DNA of 64,000 bases from Siphonodentalium dalli (GCA_032622095.1 CP136062.1:226004578-226068577), one strand, 5' to 3'; shown: positions 32,385 through 42,161, counted from the first letter of the stretch. The notes: generated by a model not told the origin, from the letters alone. Numbers and translations are program-made.

Positions 32385-33063
32385 CTGTGATAGATCAATT
32401 TTATACGAGTTTTAAAGACATATCATGGACTTATTTCTTGTAGCAAGCCAGGGTTCACTCACTTTTTTTTTAATGGCATCTCTTCATGATTTATGTATTT
32501 TTTATATAAACACGTCATTAGAAAAGGCATTTCGGTGAAATTTTCGAAGTTAAAACGGAAAATGAAGTGGTAAATAACGTTCACTGGTATTACAAAATTA
32601 GGACTAACCGCCTGCTAACTAAACGGAAAAACTATTAAATACATTTGTTAGCTATGATTGGATATTTGTTAAATTATTAAAAATCACCAATATAAGTTTA
32701 ATGATACACCGATATTGCAACAAGTATCATACAAGGTATAGTTTCAGATTGGCCAGCATATCTTCAGACAGAAATCCGATTGCGCGAAAAATGAGTCTGG
32801 CGAGTAGGAGTCCTATATATACTGTGGCAAAATCGTAAAATAGTACAGCAGTGTGCAGCCAATCAGAACACGAGAAAGTCACGTGAGATATAATATAGTA
32901 TAATAATGTGGTTGTGTTAGCTGCCTGATATAGTTTAAGTTGATATATTGGACATTAATTAGATTAGTTAAAATAATATGATAGTTTTACAGCTTGGTCA
33001 CAGAAAGTTAAATCTACAGACCATCAACCATTTCTACTGGAATTTTAATGACCTTTGACCTAC

Positions 33064-33223
33064 TTAGCTGTCAAACCAGTCCACATCCATGTTTCAGGAA
33101 AATATTTCCGTACATGAGTGATGCCGGGTGACGGCTCCTGGTTATTAGCATTATTGCCGGTTGCATCGTTCGAGGCCCCAGGGACAGCGCCCATTCTCAC
33201 CACCATGTCATCGAACATAATAT
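33064..33223 (-). CDS. Variable bait exon V3
   Basis: A 160-nt exon, acceptor TATCACAG, donor GTAGGTCAAAGGTCA, phase 1 to 2. The bait part is IMFDDMVVRMGAVPGASND followed by an Asn-rich NNANNQEPSPG, then THVRKYFPETWMWTGLTAK. It is a close paralogue of V4 (neighbouring exon), differing by an indel and several substitutions near the start. A copy of the foldback element begins 32 nt upstream of the acceptor. Confidence 0.9.
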
Positions 33224-33254
33224 CTGTGATAGATGAATTTTATATGTGTTTTAA

Positions 33255-33710
33255 ACAAGCCTGAGTTTAGTTTGCCTGTCATTTGTAGAATGAGGTCCCG
33301 AGAGGGTGAATTTAGTGACTCTATCCCGCATAGCAGGCTAGCATCACTAAATTCACACTCTGGGGACCTCATTATGCATGGCCTCATCTGCTATGGGAAA
33401 CATAGACTCAGATTGAAGTTCCCAAATGGTGAATTTTGTGATGTACACCCATTGGGAACCTTGATTATGCAATGTGTAGTCTGCCAATTTTGGGATATAG
33501 AGAAACTAACCTAAAAAAGAAATAGAATCCACGTGAAGAAGTTTCTAAATTTTATAATGAAGAAACTTTCAAGAAAAGATGAGGCTTAAGCAGAATGAGG
33601 TCCTCAGAGGGTGATTTTAGTGATGCTAGCCCACTATGCAGGATAGCATCACTAAATTCACCCCCTGGGGACCTCATTCTGCAAACGACAGACACACTAA
33701 ACTCAGACTT
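33255..33710. mobile_element. Foldback element FB, complete copy
   Basis: Left hairpin 33288-33375, central inverted pair 33415-33480, right hairpin 33590-33690. Starts CAAGCCTGAGTTTAG and ends with the inverse (ACTAAACTCAGACTTG). The left end is 32 nt upstream of the V3 acceptor. Confidence 0.85.
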
Positions 33711-34408
33711 GGTGGTTATTAAGCCTGGGAATCAAATTTAAAGATACATAATCCGAACTAACGGTCCTAAATTACTATTTCTTTGGCTTCAGGGCAAACA
33801 ATATTTGATTCGAGTCGAGGAACCCACCCATTAGACCTAAGAGATCAGATATAAATTTTTGAAATCTGTTAATTTTCACCACCTCGAATATTTGGCAGCT
33901 TTGTAAATATTAGACAAGCCCGACCAATATACTCTTGACACCAAATTGCGTTGAACAAAATGTTGATATATAACACATTTTGACAGTGGTTATCATTATT
34001 TTTTTGGTAATTAATCAATTTTGATAACTAAAGCATCTCTTGAAGAAATGTTGTTGTTTCCTGAATGTGATGATATGGGGACCATCAAATCAGATTGTGT
34101 ATTTTAAAGCCCTTTTAAGCACTTTTTGTATGATTGGGTAAAGAGTTTTTAAGGACTATTTTACTAAAGTACGTTACCTACAATAAACACATCACTCTAT
34201 GTCAGTTTAGTGTTAAAAATGGTGAAATTAACTCCAAAATTCACGTATGTCTATTATTATTCAAACATTCACATTTTTGTAATTGACACATAATAATGAA
34301 TAATGAATAATGTCAAAATTTATCAGAGAAATAAAGGAACTAATATAGAATAAGCAAGATAAATAAAACAGTTATAAATGAACAAAATTCATGCAAACAC
34401 AAATATAT

Positions 34409-34634
34409 ACAGTAGGGCCTAATGCCCTAAATAATCGACTCCTTAACCACAGCAGAATTACGGGTAACTTTTAAGGATTTAGTCAGAAATATGGCTTGTT
34501 GCCATTCATTGGAAAACTCTCAGTGAGAGCTTTCCGATGAATGACAACAAGCCATATTTCCAACTAAATCCTGAAAAAAACACCCCATAATTCAGCTGTG
34601 GTTAAGGAGTCGATTATTTAGGGCATTACTGTAC
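34409..34634. mobile_element. TA MITE family V
   Basis: Ends TACAGTAGGGCCTAATGCCC and GGGCATTACTGTA, loop at CTCTCAGTGAGAG; arms slightly diverged. Confidence 0.85.
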
Positions 34635-34639
34635 AAGGG

Positions 34640-34860
34640 AAGAATTGTTCGTACGAGATGGATGTCGAGGGAAGACTTTCGGTTCACAATGATCGAGATG
34701 GACATCGAGGGAAGACTTTCGGTTACGACGATATATGAATGAGATGGACATCGAGGGAAAACTTTCGGTTACGCCAATCGAGGGAAGACTTTCGGTCACG
34801 ACGATATATGAATGAGATGGACATCGAGGCAAAACTTTTGGTCACGACGATATGACAGTA
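34640..34860. repeat. About 46-bp tandem repeat, 5 copies
   Basis: Units contain GAGATGGACATCGAGGGAAG and ACTTTCGGTTACGACGATAT. Confidence 0.88.
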
Positions 34861-35033
34861 ATCAGGACCAGACATACCCACCCAGGAAGAGAGTCGATGG
34901 AACGCACTCATATCTCATCAATTTATATGCTAATCTTTTGTTTTTTCTACAGTTTCTACACTCAAAATTAGTTTTTATCTCCGAACCCACAATTATATTG
35001 ATAAACGAGCAGGGTTTTTAGCTAGGTCGGTGT

Positions 35034-35062
35034 GTGGGGGGGGGGGGGGGGGGGGGGGGGGC
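35034..35062. repeat. Poly-G tract
   Basis: GTGTGTGGGGG followed by an uninterrupted run of more than 20 G. Length is probably an assembly or sequencing uncertainty. Confidence 0.95.
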
Positions 35063-35274
35063 GTAAAAGGGACCCGATTTTCAGAGGTCGAGTTACAATG
35101 GCAAATACAAGCTTAACTTTTCATATCAAAAGTATGATTTTGGTGAGAAAGACTATATGTGATGTGACCGACAGGTAACGAAAAAAATGTGACATGTGAG
35201 CAGACAGGATTTAATTTGAAATTGAGATATTTTAGCTATTGTCTGGTACTGTACGATAAATCAATCATCATCAG

Positions 35275-35541
35275 TTAACCCTTTCATGATGGGACCTGCG
35301 CTGGTACAGCATTAAATAACATGTGCCAGTGCATTCTCTTATATATGAGAGTCTCACATAGGGAGCATCCCAAATATATGAGAAAGCACTATTGGCTTAC
35401 AAGGTCAGGGGTAAATATTGTTAGGCCAATGTATTCTCTTATATAAGCGAGACTCCCTATGGGAGACTCGCATATATCAGAGAATGCATTGGCACAGGGT
35501 TTTCGCAAAATTTCAGGAAGCTCAAGTCACGGAAGAGTTAA
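35275..35541. mobile_element. TTAA MITE, family III, full copy
   Basis: TTAACCCTTTCATGATGGGA to GAAGAGTTAA, two palindromes (35325-35395, 35430-35492). Confidence 0.85.
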
Positions 35542-36343
35542 TCCATCCATATATTTCTGTCAGAAAATTATGAATTTAAATGGGAATGAATAATCGTATG
35601 CCATGAAAATTAACTTTGATAAATAGCCCCGTTGACAACGTCATAAATATTAATTCAGTTCAGAATTAGATTGATCTGATATTACCATATAACATCTAAA
35701 TGTTTGTGACCAGGGTTGTCTTTTGTTCATAAATAAATATTGTGGTAATAACCTGGTCGTAAACGGAGTGATTTTAAAATTATGGCAGTAATGTTATAGC
35801 ACAATACAACTGGCCAGCATTATCCTCGGATTTCAAAATTTTCATATGAGGGCAAAAAACAATCATCATCCCATCCTATCCTAGGTTCTACGGACCCTAC
35901 ATTTTAACCCTGACCGAAACCCTGAAAGAGGTATCCAAAATAAGCCTTGAAATAGTTACATATTATTATCCATCCCTTAACTAACACTATTTCTGGTTGG
36001 GCAAAAGCTGCCACGTGATAATCCGGGAAAAAGTCATATTGAACTCCCGAATGTCATATTGGACTCCCAAGTGTGCAATATGACTTTTTTATCGGGACTC
36101 TATTAACTCTATTGCGAAATGAATCGGTGAAATTGTGATGCGCGCGTAACACTGGTGGATTTAGCAGACGTTTCACTTCCGCATTGAGTTTTTTTTTCAT
36201 TTCCATGTTTACTGTTCCTAATCATGCTTTCTGATGATCAAATACAGGCTTTTATAGAGAATTAAGTGCCAACAAGTACCAAAAAATAACCACAAAAGTT
36301 TTATTCCCAACATTTGGATAACATACAGATGGATAATAAAAAT

Positions 36344-36480
36344 GTCATTATACAATGTTTTGAACAGTATGAGTTTTTCTTGTACTCGTCCAGTTATGCG
36401 TGTCTCATCCAATAAGACTTTTCACCACAACCTGGACTCGTACAAGAAAAACACATACTGTACACAACATTGTATAATAA
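36344..36480. repeat. Inverted repeat in intron
   Basis: Arms ATTATACAATGTTTTGAACA ... TTTCTTGTACTCGTCCAG and the inverse CTGGACTCGTACAAGAAA ... ACAACATTGTATAAT. Confidence 0.8.
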
Positions 36481-36566
36481 CTTTATCTTATAAATAAGTG
36501 CGATCCAATCAACCCTCTCTCAGACTGTTCATGAATGGGCAGCGACCCGCATGATCCAAGATTACA

Positions 36567-36735
36567 TACAGTAATGCTCTAAATAATCGACTCCTTAACC
36601 ACAGCAGAATTATGGGTAACTTTTCAGGATTTAGTCGGAAATATGGCTTGTTGCCATATTTCCATCTAAATCCTGAAAAGTTACTCATAAAATTATGTTG
36701 TGGTTAAGGAGTCGATTATTTAGAGCATTACTGTA
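36567..36735. mobile_element. TA MITE family V, loop deleted
   Basis: ACAGTAATGCTCTAAATAAT to GCATTACTGT, with the distal part of both arms missing. Confidence 0.85.
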
Positions 36736-36756
36736 ACGATTTTATAATCAAGCCTT

Positions 36757-37172
36757 GAAATAGTGTGTCTGTCAATTGCAGAATGAGGTCCCCAGAGGGT
36801 GAATTTAGTGTAACATCACTAGATTCACCCTCTGGGGACCTCATTCTGCTTAGGCCTCATCTTCTGGTAAGTATCTATAGTCTCAAATTAACATTGTTTT
36901 TAGTTACTTTTTCCTTTCTGTTCAGTTTATATATCCCCTAACTTGCAGAAGATAAAATGCATAAACGGGGTGACTATAATGGGTGAACATCACCAACTTC
37001 AACTGGGGAACTTTAATCTGATTCTAGGTTTCCAAAAGCAGTTGAGGCCTCAGCAGAATGAGGTTCCCAGAGGTTGAATTTGGTGATGCTAGCCCACCAT
37101 GAGGGATAGTGTCACTAATTTCACCCTCACAGGACCTCATTCTGAAAATGACACACTATATCCAGGCTTGAT
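36757..37172. mobile_element. Foldback element FB copy
   Basis: Starts CAAGCCTTGAAATAGTGTGT, left hairpin with a shortened loop (36780-36850), right hairpin 37053-37145, ends CACACTATATCCAGGCTTG. The right end is 28 nt from the V2 donor. Confidence 0.82.
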
Positions 37173-37200
37173 TTTAATCATAAGCTGCGGTTTGACCTAC

Positions 37201-37324
37201 TTAGCAGCAATAGAATGATACATCCATGTTTCAGGAAAATATTGTCGAACAAGAGAAACAGGTTTCATTTTGTTACCATCTTCACCTTCACTATTCACTG
37301 ACTTGAAGCGATCCAATGCCAAAT
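37201..37324 (-). CDS. Variable bait exon V2 (shortest)
   Basis: A 124-nt exon, acceptor TTGATGCAG, donor GTAGGTC, phase 1 to 2. It encodes LALDRFKSVNSEGEDGNK, then VSLVRQYFPETWMYHSIAAK. It is the shortest intact member and the only one with Tyr in place of the second Trp/Phe of ETW-W and Gln after the motif Arg. A TTAA MITE begins 26 nt upstream of the acceptor. The intron beyond that MITE (37591-38040) is paralogous to the intron around the LINE at 17.2-19.6 kb, so the exon and its flank were duplicated as a unit. Confidence 0.85.
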
Positions 37325-37349
37325 CTGCATCAAGAAAATGAGAATAATC

Positions 37350-37590
37350 TTAACCCTTTAGTGCTAGGTCGATTTTTGTATCAACCATATACCCTGTGCC
37401 AATGCATTCTCTTATATATGCGAGTCGACCATAGGTCGCCTCGCATATATAAGAGAATGCATTGGCCTAACAATTTTTTTTTTTTTACAGTTTTTTTTAC
37501 AATTTTAATAATTTATTCTTATATTCTTTAACAGACTTATTTTGTAGGTTTAGGGCTGATGAGATCGGCCCCTGGCACTCAAAGGGTTAA
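37350..37590. mobile_element. TTAA MITE, family IV, near V2 acceptor
   Basis: TTAACCCTTTAGTGCTAGGT to CACTCAAAGGGTTAA with the shared palindrome (37395-37467). The inner TTAA lies 26-29 nt upstream of the V2 acceptor. Confidence 0.87.
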
Positions 37591-38040
37591 TTAAAGGACC
37601 CTTTAATTTTCGAGTCACTGATTATTTTTATTATAGTGCTTTGATATAGTTTTAATAACAATATATGACATAAATATGATTAAAATACTATAATGAATCA
37701 CCATTTGGAACGTCTGTGTCTCAGGTGGCCATAGAGTAATAGAAAATAGATGAAATCATAGAAACAATTCCTCCATTTCGCTCCCAGAATGCAACATAAT
37801 TCAAACTAAGAAAAAGATTTATTCCCCTTCATTGAAAATAAGTCCAAATGAAACTTAAGCACAGAAAACACGTCGATACCTCAACAAAAACATGTTCACA
37901 GTTTATTACACCAGATAAGTTGATGATACAATGTTTTGGAGCTCCTCTTTTAAATGCTATATAATATGGAATATATTTTATATAATGTGATCTGGGGGTT
38001 CGAAAATTAAGTTGGCCTTTCAAGGGAGACTGTACTCTAA
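37591..38040. repeat. Paralogous intron block (empty-site copy)
   Basis: Matches 17240-17434 plus 19309-19605 with the LINE absent (ACGTCTGTGTCTCAG, ATAATTCAAACTAAG, TTATTCCCCTTCATTG). A third, shorter relative is at 28330-28490 (ACAATGTTTTGGAGCTTCCT). Confidence 0.85.
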
Positions 38041-38072
38041 TTCCTGTAGCTGAGGGATTTGTTTAGCCTGAA

Positions 38073-38308
38073 TTAACCCTTTGAGTGCCATGGCCAATTT
38101 TTGTATCAACCCATATACCCTGTGCCAATGCATTCTCTTATATATGCGAGTCGACCATAGGTCGCCTCACATATATAAGAGAATGCATTGGCCTAACAAT
38201 CTTTTTTTTTATTTATACAATTTTAATAATTTATTATTATATTCTTTAACAGACTTATTTTGTAGGTTTAGGGCCGATGAGATCGGCCCCTGGCACTCAA
38301 AGGGTTAA
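38073..38308. mobile_element. TTAA MITE, family IV
   Basis: TTAACCCTTTGAGTGCCATG to CACTCAAAGGGTTAA; palindrome 38122-38194. Close sister of 37350-37590. Confidence 0.87.
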
Positions 38309-38766
38309 TAACAGCTAGGACCTTAACAAATAAGCCAAAGGTTGATACCAATGGAAATAGATATCGCCCTGGAATAATAGGAATCAGGGAGCTAAATGTG
38401 TTCCAGAGTCGGGGAGCGAGTACTCCGTGGAATGCTAAAGGTGAAGATAACTGAAGAATGACCTTCACCTGATACATGTGACACATTATTAAAGGATGAC
38501 ATCATGTGTATTTGATTTGTACATAATATCTAAATAATTTAAACTGGTGAATTAATGGGGGAATGGATTTTTGTTAGTGGGAAATTGATTTAACTAGCTG
38601 CTGTAGTTCTGGGTTTTTCCAGACCAAATTTGGCTGTGGGATAATAGTCCTGTCGTACACTTGGGGATTTATTTAAAAAGTAAACACATATGACCTATGA
38701 TTTTTCTTGCATTTTCGTGATCAACTGGTGTCAATCTAGCTGGGTAAACACCACAAGAATAGCCTG

Positions 38767-38855
38767 TTCAATTCAGTGAATTCGGTCAAAACGTTAACAC
38801 TGTCGCCTATGATAGGCGACAGTGTTAACGTTTTGACCGAATTCACTGAATTGAA
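38767..38855. repeat. Near-perfect hairpin, 41-bp arms
   Basis: TTCAATTCAGTGAATTCGGT continuing to GACAGTGTTAAC type sequence; the complementary arm ends ACTGAATTGAA; loop TATGATA. Immediately precedes the 31-bp minisatellite. Confidence 0.9.
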
Positions 38856-38912
38856 CCTATGGGAAACCATTTAGTTCAGTGATTTCTTACATGTTAGTGG
38901 ACCAAAATCTGT

Positions 38913-39572
38913 CAACTGTTGTGATTGGCTGACACTGATGTAATGCTTGCTGTGATTGGCTGACACTGATGTAATGATTGCTGTGATTGGCCGACACTGA
39001 TGTAATGCTTGTTGTGATTGGCTGACACTGATGTAATGCTTGTTGTGATTGGCTGACACTGATGTAATGCTTGCTGTGATTGGCTGACACTGATGTAATG
39101 CTTGCTGTGATTGGCCGACACTGATGTAATGCTTGTTGTGATTGGCTGACACTGATGTAATGCTTGCTGTGATTGGCTGACACTGATGTAATGATTGCTG
39201 TGATTGGCCGACACTGATGTAATGCTTGTTGTGATTGGCTGACACTGATGTAATGCTTGTTGTGATTGGCTGACACTGATGTAATGCTTGCTGTGATTGG
39301 CTGACACTGATGTAATGCTTGCTGTGATTGGCCGACACTGATGTAATGCTTGTTGTGATTGGCTGACACTGATGTAATGCTTGTTGTGATTGGCTGACAC
39401 TGATGTAATGCTTGCTGTGATTGGCTGACACTGATGTAATGCTTGCTGTGATTGGCCGACACTGATGTAATGCTTGCTGTGATTGGCCGACACTGATGTA
39501 ATGCTTGCTGTGATTGGCTGACACTGATGTAATGCTTGCTGTGATTGGCTGACACTGATGTAATGCTTGCTG
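38913..39572. repeat. 31-bp minisatellite, 21 copies, higher-order structure
   Basis: Unit TGCTGTGATTGGCTGACACT + GATGTAATGCT. All three minus frames stay open because 31 is not a multiple of 3 and the unit lacks stops there, giving 193-266 codon spurious ORFs. Each unit contains GATTGG (an inverted CCAAT). Variants follow a 7-unit pattern (217 bp) repeated twice. Confidence 0.95.
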
Positions 39573-40041
39573 GTGGTATTAATGGAAAACCTACATATTT
39601 CTTCAGACTTTGTACCAGGCCTAAGTTTAATGTGCCTGTCATTTGCAGACTATGGAAAATATTTGTCAAGGAAATGGTCTCGGACAAAATTGCGGATGAA
39701 GATGGCTAACTCTAAAATCAATTGGTAATACAGCCAAATTTCCTGATGAACAAGTGATAATACAGCCATATTTCGTTGAATGTTGATAACACGATTTGGG
39801 AAATTTTATACCATAGTTGACAGTGGTTAGCATTATTTTGTTGTAAATAATCGATTCTAATAACTAAAGCATATTCTGAAGAAATGTTGTTGTTGTTGTT
39901 GTTGTTGTAACTTGATATGGGGACCTCTGATCGGATTGAGTACCATTAAACATACGTGTCAGTAAATTACAAGTTTATATGTGAGCAAGACAAAAAAAAG
40001 CTCCCCAAACTCATGCAAGTATGATGCAACCTTCATTTGTT

Positions 40042-41070
40042 TTAACCTTTCAATGACTGGAGCTTCCTGAAATTTTGTAAAAACCCTGTGCCAGTGCATT
40101 CTCTTATATATGCGAGTCTCCCATAGGGAGCCTCACATATATAAGAGAATACATTGGCCTAACAATACATATACCTTGACCCTGTAAGTGTAACATTCTC
40201 TTATATATGCGAGGATCTCTATGGGATACTCGCATATATGAGAATGCACTGGCACAGGATCTTTAAAGGGGAAGGAAACCCTCAACAAATCAGGCCGTTA
40301 ATATATTTAGTATATCAACCATGATGCGATAAAACACCTCTCATTTCTCAGTTACATGGCATAATAGAAAACTCCTGCTAATTATTTATAAGATCATGAC
40401 GTCACAGCCTCACTTCGCGTTACTCATTTTTAGTACGTACATTTATAAAGGCTAGAACACTGAAATCATTTCGGCGTGTTTTGTTTGTTATTCTGCGCAA
40501 AATCCAAGCAATCACAACCTATTGAAGATGTACATAGTATTATAAGTCAAGATTATTTATGTTATAATTTTGAACAATTAATTTACTGCCAGTTAATGGC
40601 TGCATAACATTTGAATGTGGAAATCTCGGCCAAACTCACATGACTTCTGTATGTGCAAATATGGCAACCAAACAATCTTTCGCGAATTAAACTATAATTT
40701 AATTTATTTAATGTGCACAAAAAACATTCAATCTGCTGTTTTGTTTATTGTCATATCTAAAAACAAACTATTGTACGTGATACAGTTTAGTGTCAAGCAA
40801 CCAAGTGAGGCTGTGACGTCACAAACAATAAAGGGAGATAATATTTCATCCAAAATGGTGGCGTCAAGTTACCGGGGTAATTGCATGCGCAGGTTAGTTT
40901 GAGACGCCATTTAGGGCATTACTGTATCTCTGATCTTTGGGGCGATTTGAGCTGAAACTTTATATATGAACAGTGAACAGCTTGCTTCATGCACATGCCT
41001 GTTAGTTATGTTGTAGTTTCCTTCCCCTTTCATGCTGCACCAGCAGAAACTCCCGTCATCAAAGGGTCAA
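40042..41070. mobile_element. TTAA MITE, family III, interrupted by another element
   Basis: Left end TTAACCTTTCAATGACTGGA, two palindromes; right end (CTGCACCAGC ... CATCAAAGGGTCAA) lies beyond a 762-bp nested element. The right end stops 5 nt from the last base of the V1 donor GT, so it abuts the splice site. Confidence 0.82.
40267..41028. mobile_element. Nested inverted-repeat element, 762 bp
   Basis: Ends AGGGGAAGGAAACC / GTTTCCTTCCCCT, flanked by TTAA and TTCA. A further inverted pair around TGACGTCACAGCCTCACTT (40397) and AAGTGAGGCTGTGACGTCA (40801) lies inside. Inserted in a family III MITE. A 95-codon ORF (40615-40902) has no recognisable domain. Confidence 0.75.
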
Positions 41071-41075
41071 CATAC

Positions 41076-41250
41076 TCAGCTAAGATTGAATTCCATATCC
41101 ACGTTTCAGGGAAATATTTCCAGACATGAGTTTTAGGAGTGGAGGGTATGTTCATAATTGTGTCTTTCGCAGAAGACATAACTTCAGCATCAAAATTCAT
41201 TCCGGCATCATCATAGAACATCTCATTCTCATAAAGCATATACTGATATT
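41076..41250 (-). CDS. Variable bait exon V1 (first in transcript order)
   Basis: A 175-nt exon, acceptor AAATTTTCAG, donor GTATGTTG, phase 1 to 2. The bait part (YQYMLYENEMFYDDAGMNF) is rich in Tyr, Met and acidic residues and has no Arg. It then reads THVWKYFPETWIW. The Arg that is otherwise invariant in V(R)KYFPETW is Trp here. It is the only exon whose first codon is G|AA (Glu). The end of a TTAA-type MITE (TTGACCC on the minus strand) lies at intron positions +6 onward, right next to the donor. The exon is intact by sequence; its divergent first codon and motif set it apart from the others, perhaps as an old or specialised member. Confidence 0.85.
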
Positions 41251-41333
41251 CTGAAAATTTATACCAAAAAAATAACTGATGATGTCTCAAAAACAGAAAT
41301 AAAATCCAGCAGGAGACAATAAGAGCAAGCCTT

Positions 41334-41782
41334 GAAATAGTGTGTCTGTCATTTGCAGTATGAGGTCCCCAGAGGGTGAATTTAGTGATGCTATCCCGCA
41401 TAGAGGGCTAGCATTACTGAATTCATCCTCTGGGGACCTCATACTGCATGGCCTAATCTGCTATGGGGACGGAGACTCGGATTGAAGTTCCCAAATGTTG
41501 AATATTTTGATGTACACCCACTGGAAACCTCGATTATGCAATGTGTCGCCTGCCAATTTGGGAATATAGAGAAACTAAACTAAAACAAGAAATAGAATCT
41601 ATGTGAAGAAGTTTCTATAGAAATTTGATAATAAAGAAACTTTCCAGAGAAGATGAGGCCTAAAGCAGAATGAGGTCCCCAGAGGGTGAATTTAGTGATG
41701 CTAGCCTCAGGATAGCGTCACTAAATTCACCCTCTGGGGACCTCATTCTGCAAATGACAGGCACACTAAACTCAGGCTTGTC
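41334..41782. mobile_element. Foldback element FB, complete copy
   Basis: Starts CAAGCCTTGAAATAGTGTGT, ends GCACACTAAACTCAGGCTTG. Both outer hairpins and the central pair are clear. It lies 84 nt upstream of the V1 acceptor. Confidence 0.85.
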
Positions 41783-41844
41783 TGCTAATTATAGATATTT
41801 GCAGTTGGTTGATGGACTCAAGATTTTTCCCCAGTGGCTATAGG

Positions 41845-42161
41845 CAGGGGCGCTGGAAGCATCCAAGGGCAGGGGGGCAGAGCCTACAAAAAGGGCACTT
41901 TTCCGCAAAAAAGGGCATTTTCTCTATTTTAATGGTATTTGTCGGTTTTTATGGCCGTTTTGTGATAAAATTGACAAAAAATTAACATTCCTTGTGAAAT
42001 TGGTGGTATTTGGACCAAAAAAGTCACATTTTGCTATAAAAACACGAGATTAAACACACAAAAAGCATTTTCTGTCTCCAGAAAAAGGGCAAGTCCTGCC
42101 CCCGCTCGCCCCTCTTGGTCAAGGGCAGGGGGGTCAGCTGCCCCCTCTGCCGGCGCCCCTG
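41845..42161. mobile_element. hAT-type MITE, 317 bp
   Basis: Starts CAGGGGCGCTGG and ends CCGGCGCCCCTG, with 8-bp flanks GCTATAGG / GCTGTAGG (one mismatch). Subterminal AAGGGCAGGGGGG motifs occur at both ends in opposite orientation. No coding capacity. Confidence 0.85.

Larger units (their letters stand above)
33711..36343. other. Intron between V3 and V2
   Basis: Besides the elements listed separately I see 33720-34130 related to 42590-42960 (GATTCGAGTCGAGGAACC, GAAGAAATGTTGTTGTT), i.e. another duplicated intron block, also partly at 39770-39930. No gene recognised. Confidence 0.6.

Noticed and set aside
25759-33223. AGGTCAAAGGTCA as a nuclear receptor enhancer
   Set aside because: The match is exact, but its position fixed to the donor and its presence only in duplicated exons make shared ancestry or a splicing role more likely; kept only as a splicing-related finding.
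38871-39687. Three overlapping 193-266 codon minus-strand ORFs with SANHSKHYISVSQSQQALHQ-like repeats
   Set aside because: They are the three frames of a 31-bp minisatellite without stops in that orientation; no start context, domain or splice signal.
3614-41250. Tandem A2M/TEP gene copies instead of alternative exons
   Set aside because: Only the bait/FPETW exon is repeated; no other A2M exon (macroglobulin, thioester or receptor domains) occurs between the copies, and all copies share the same phases.
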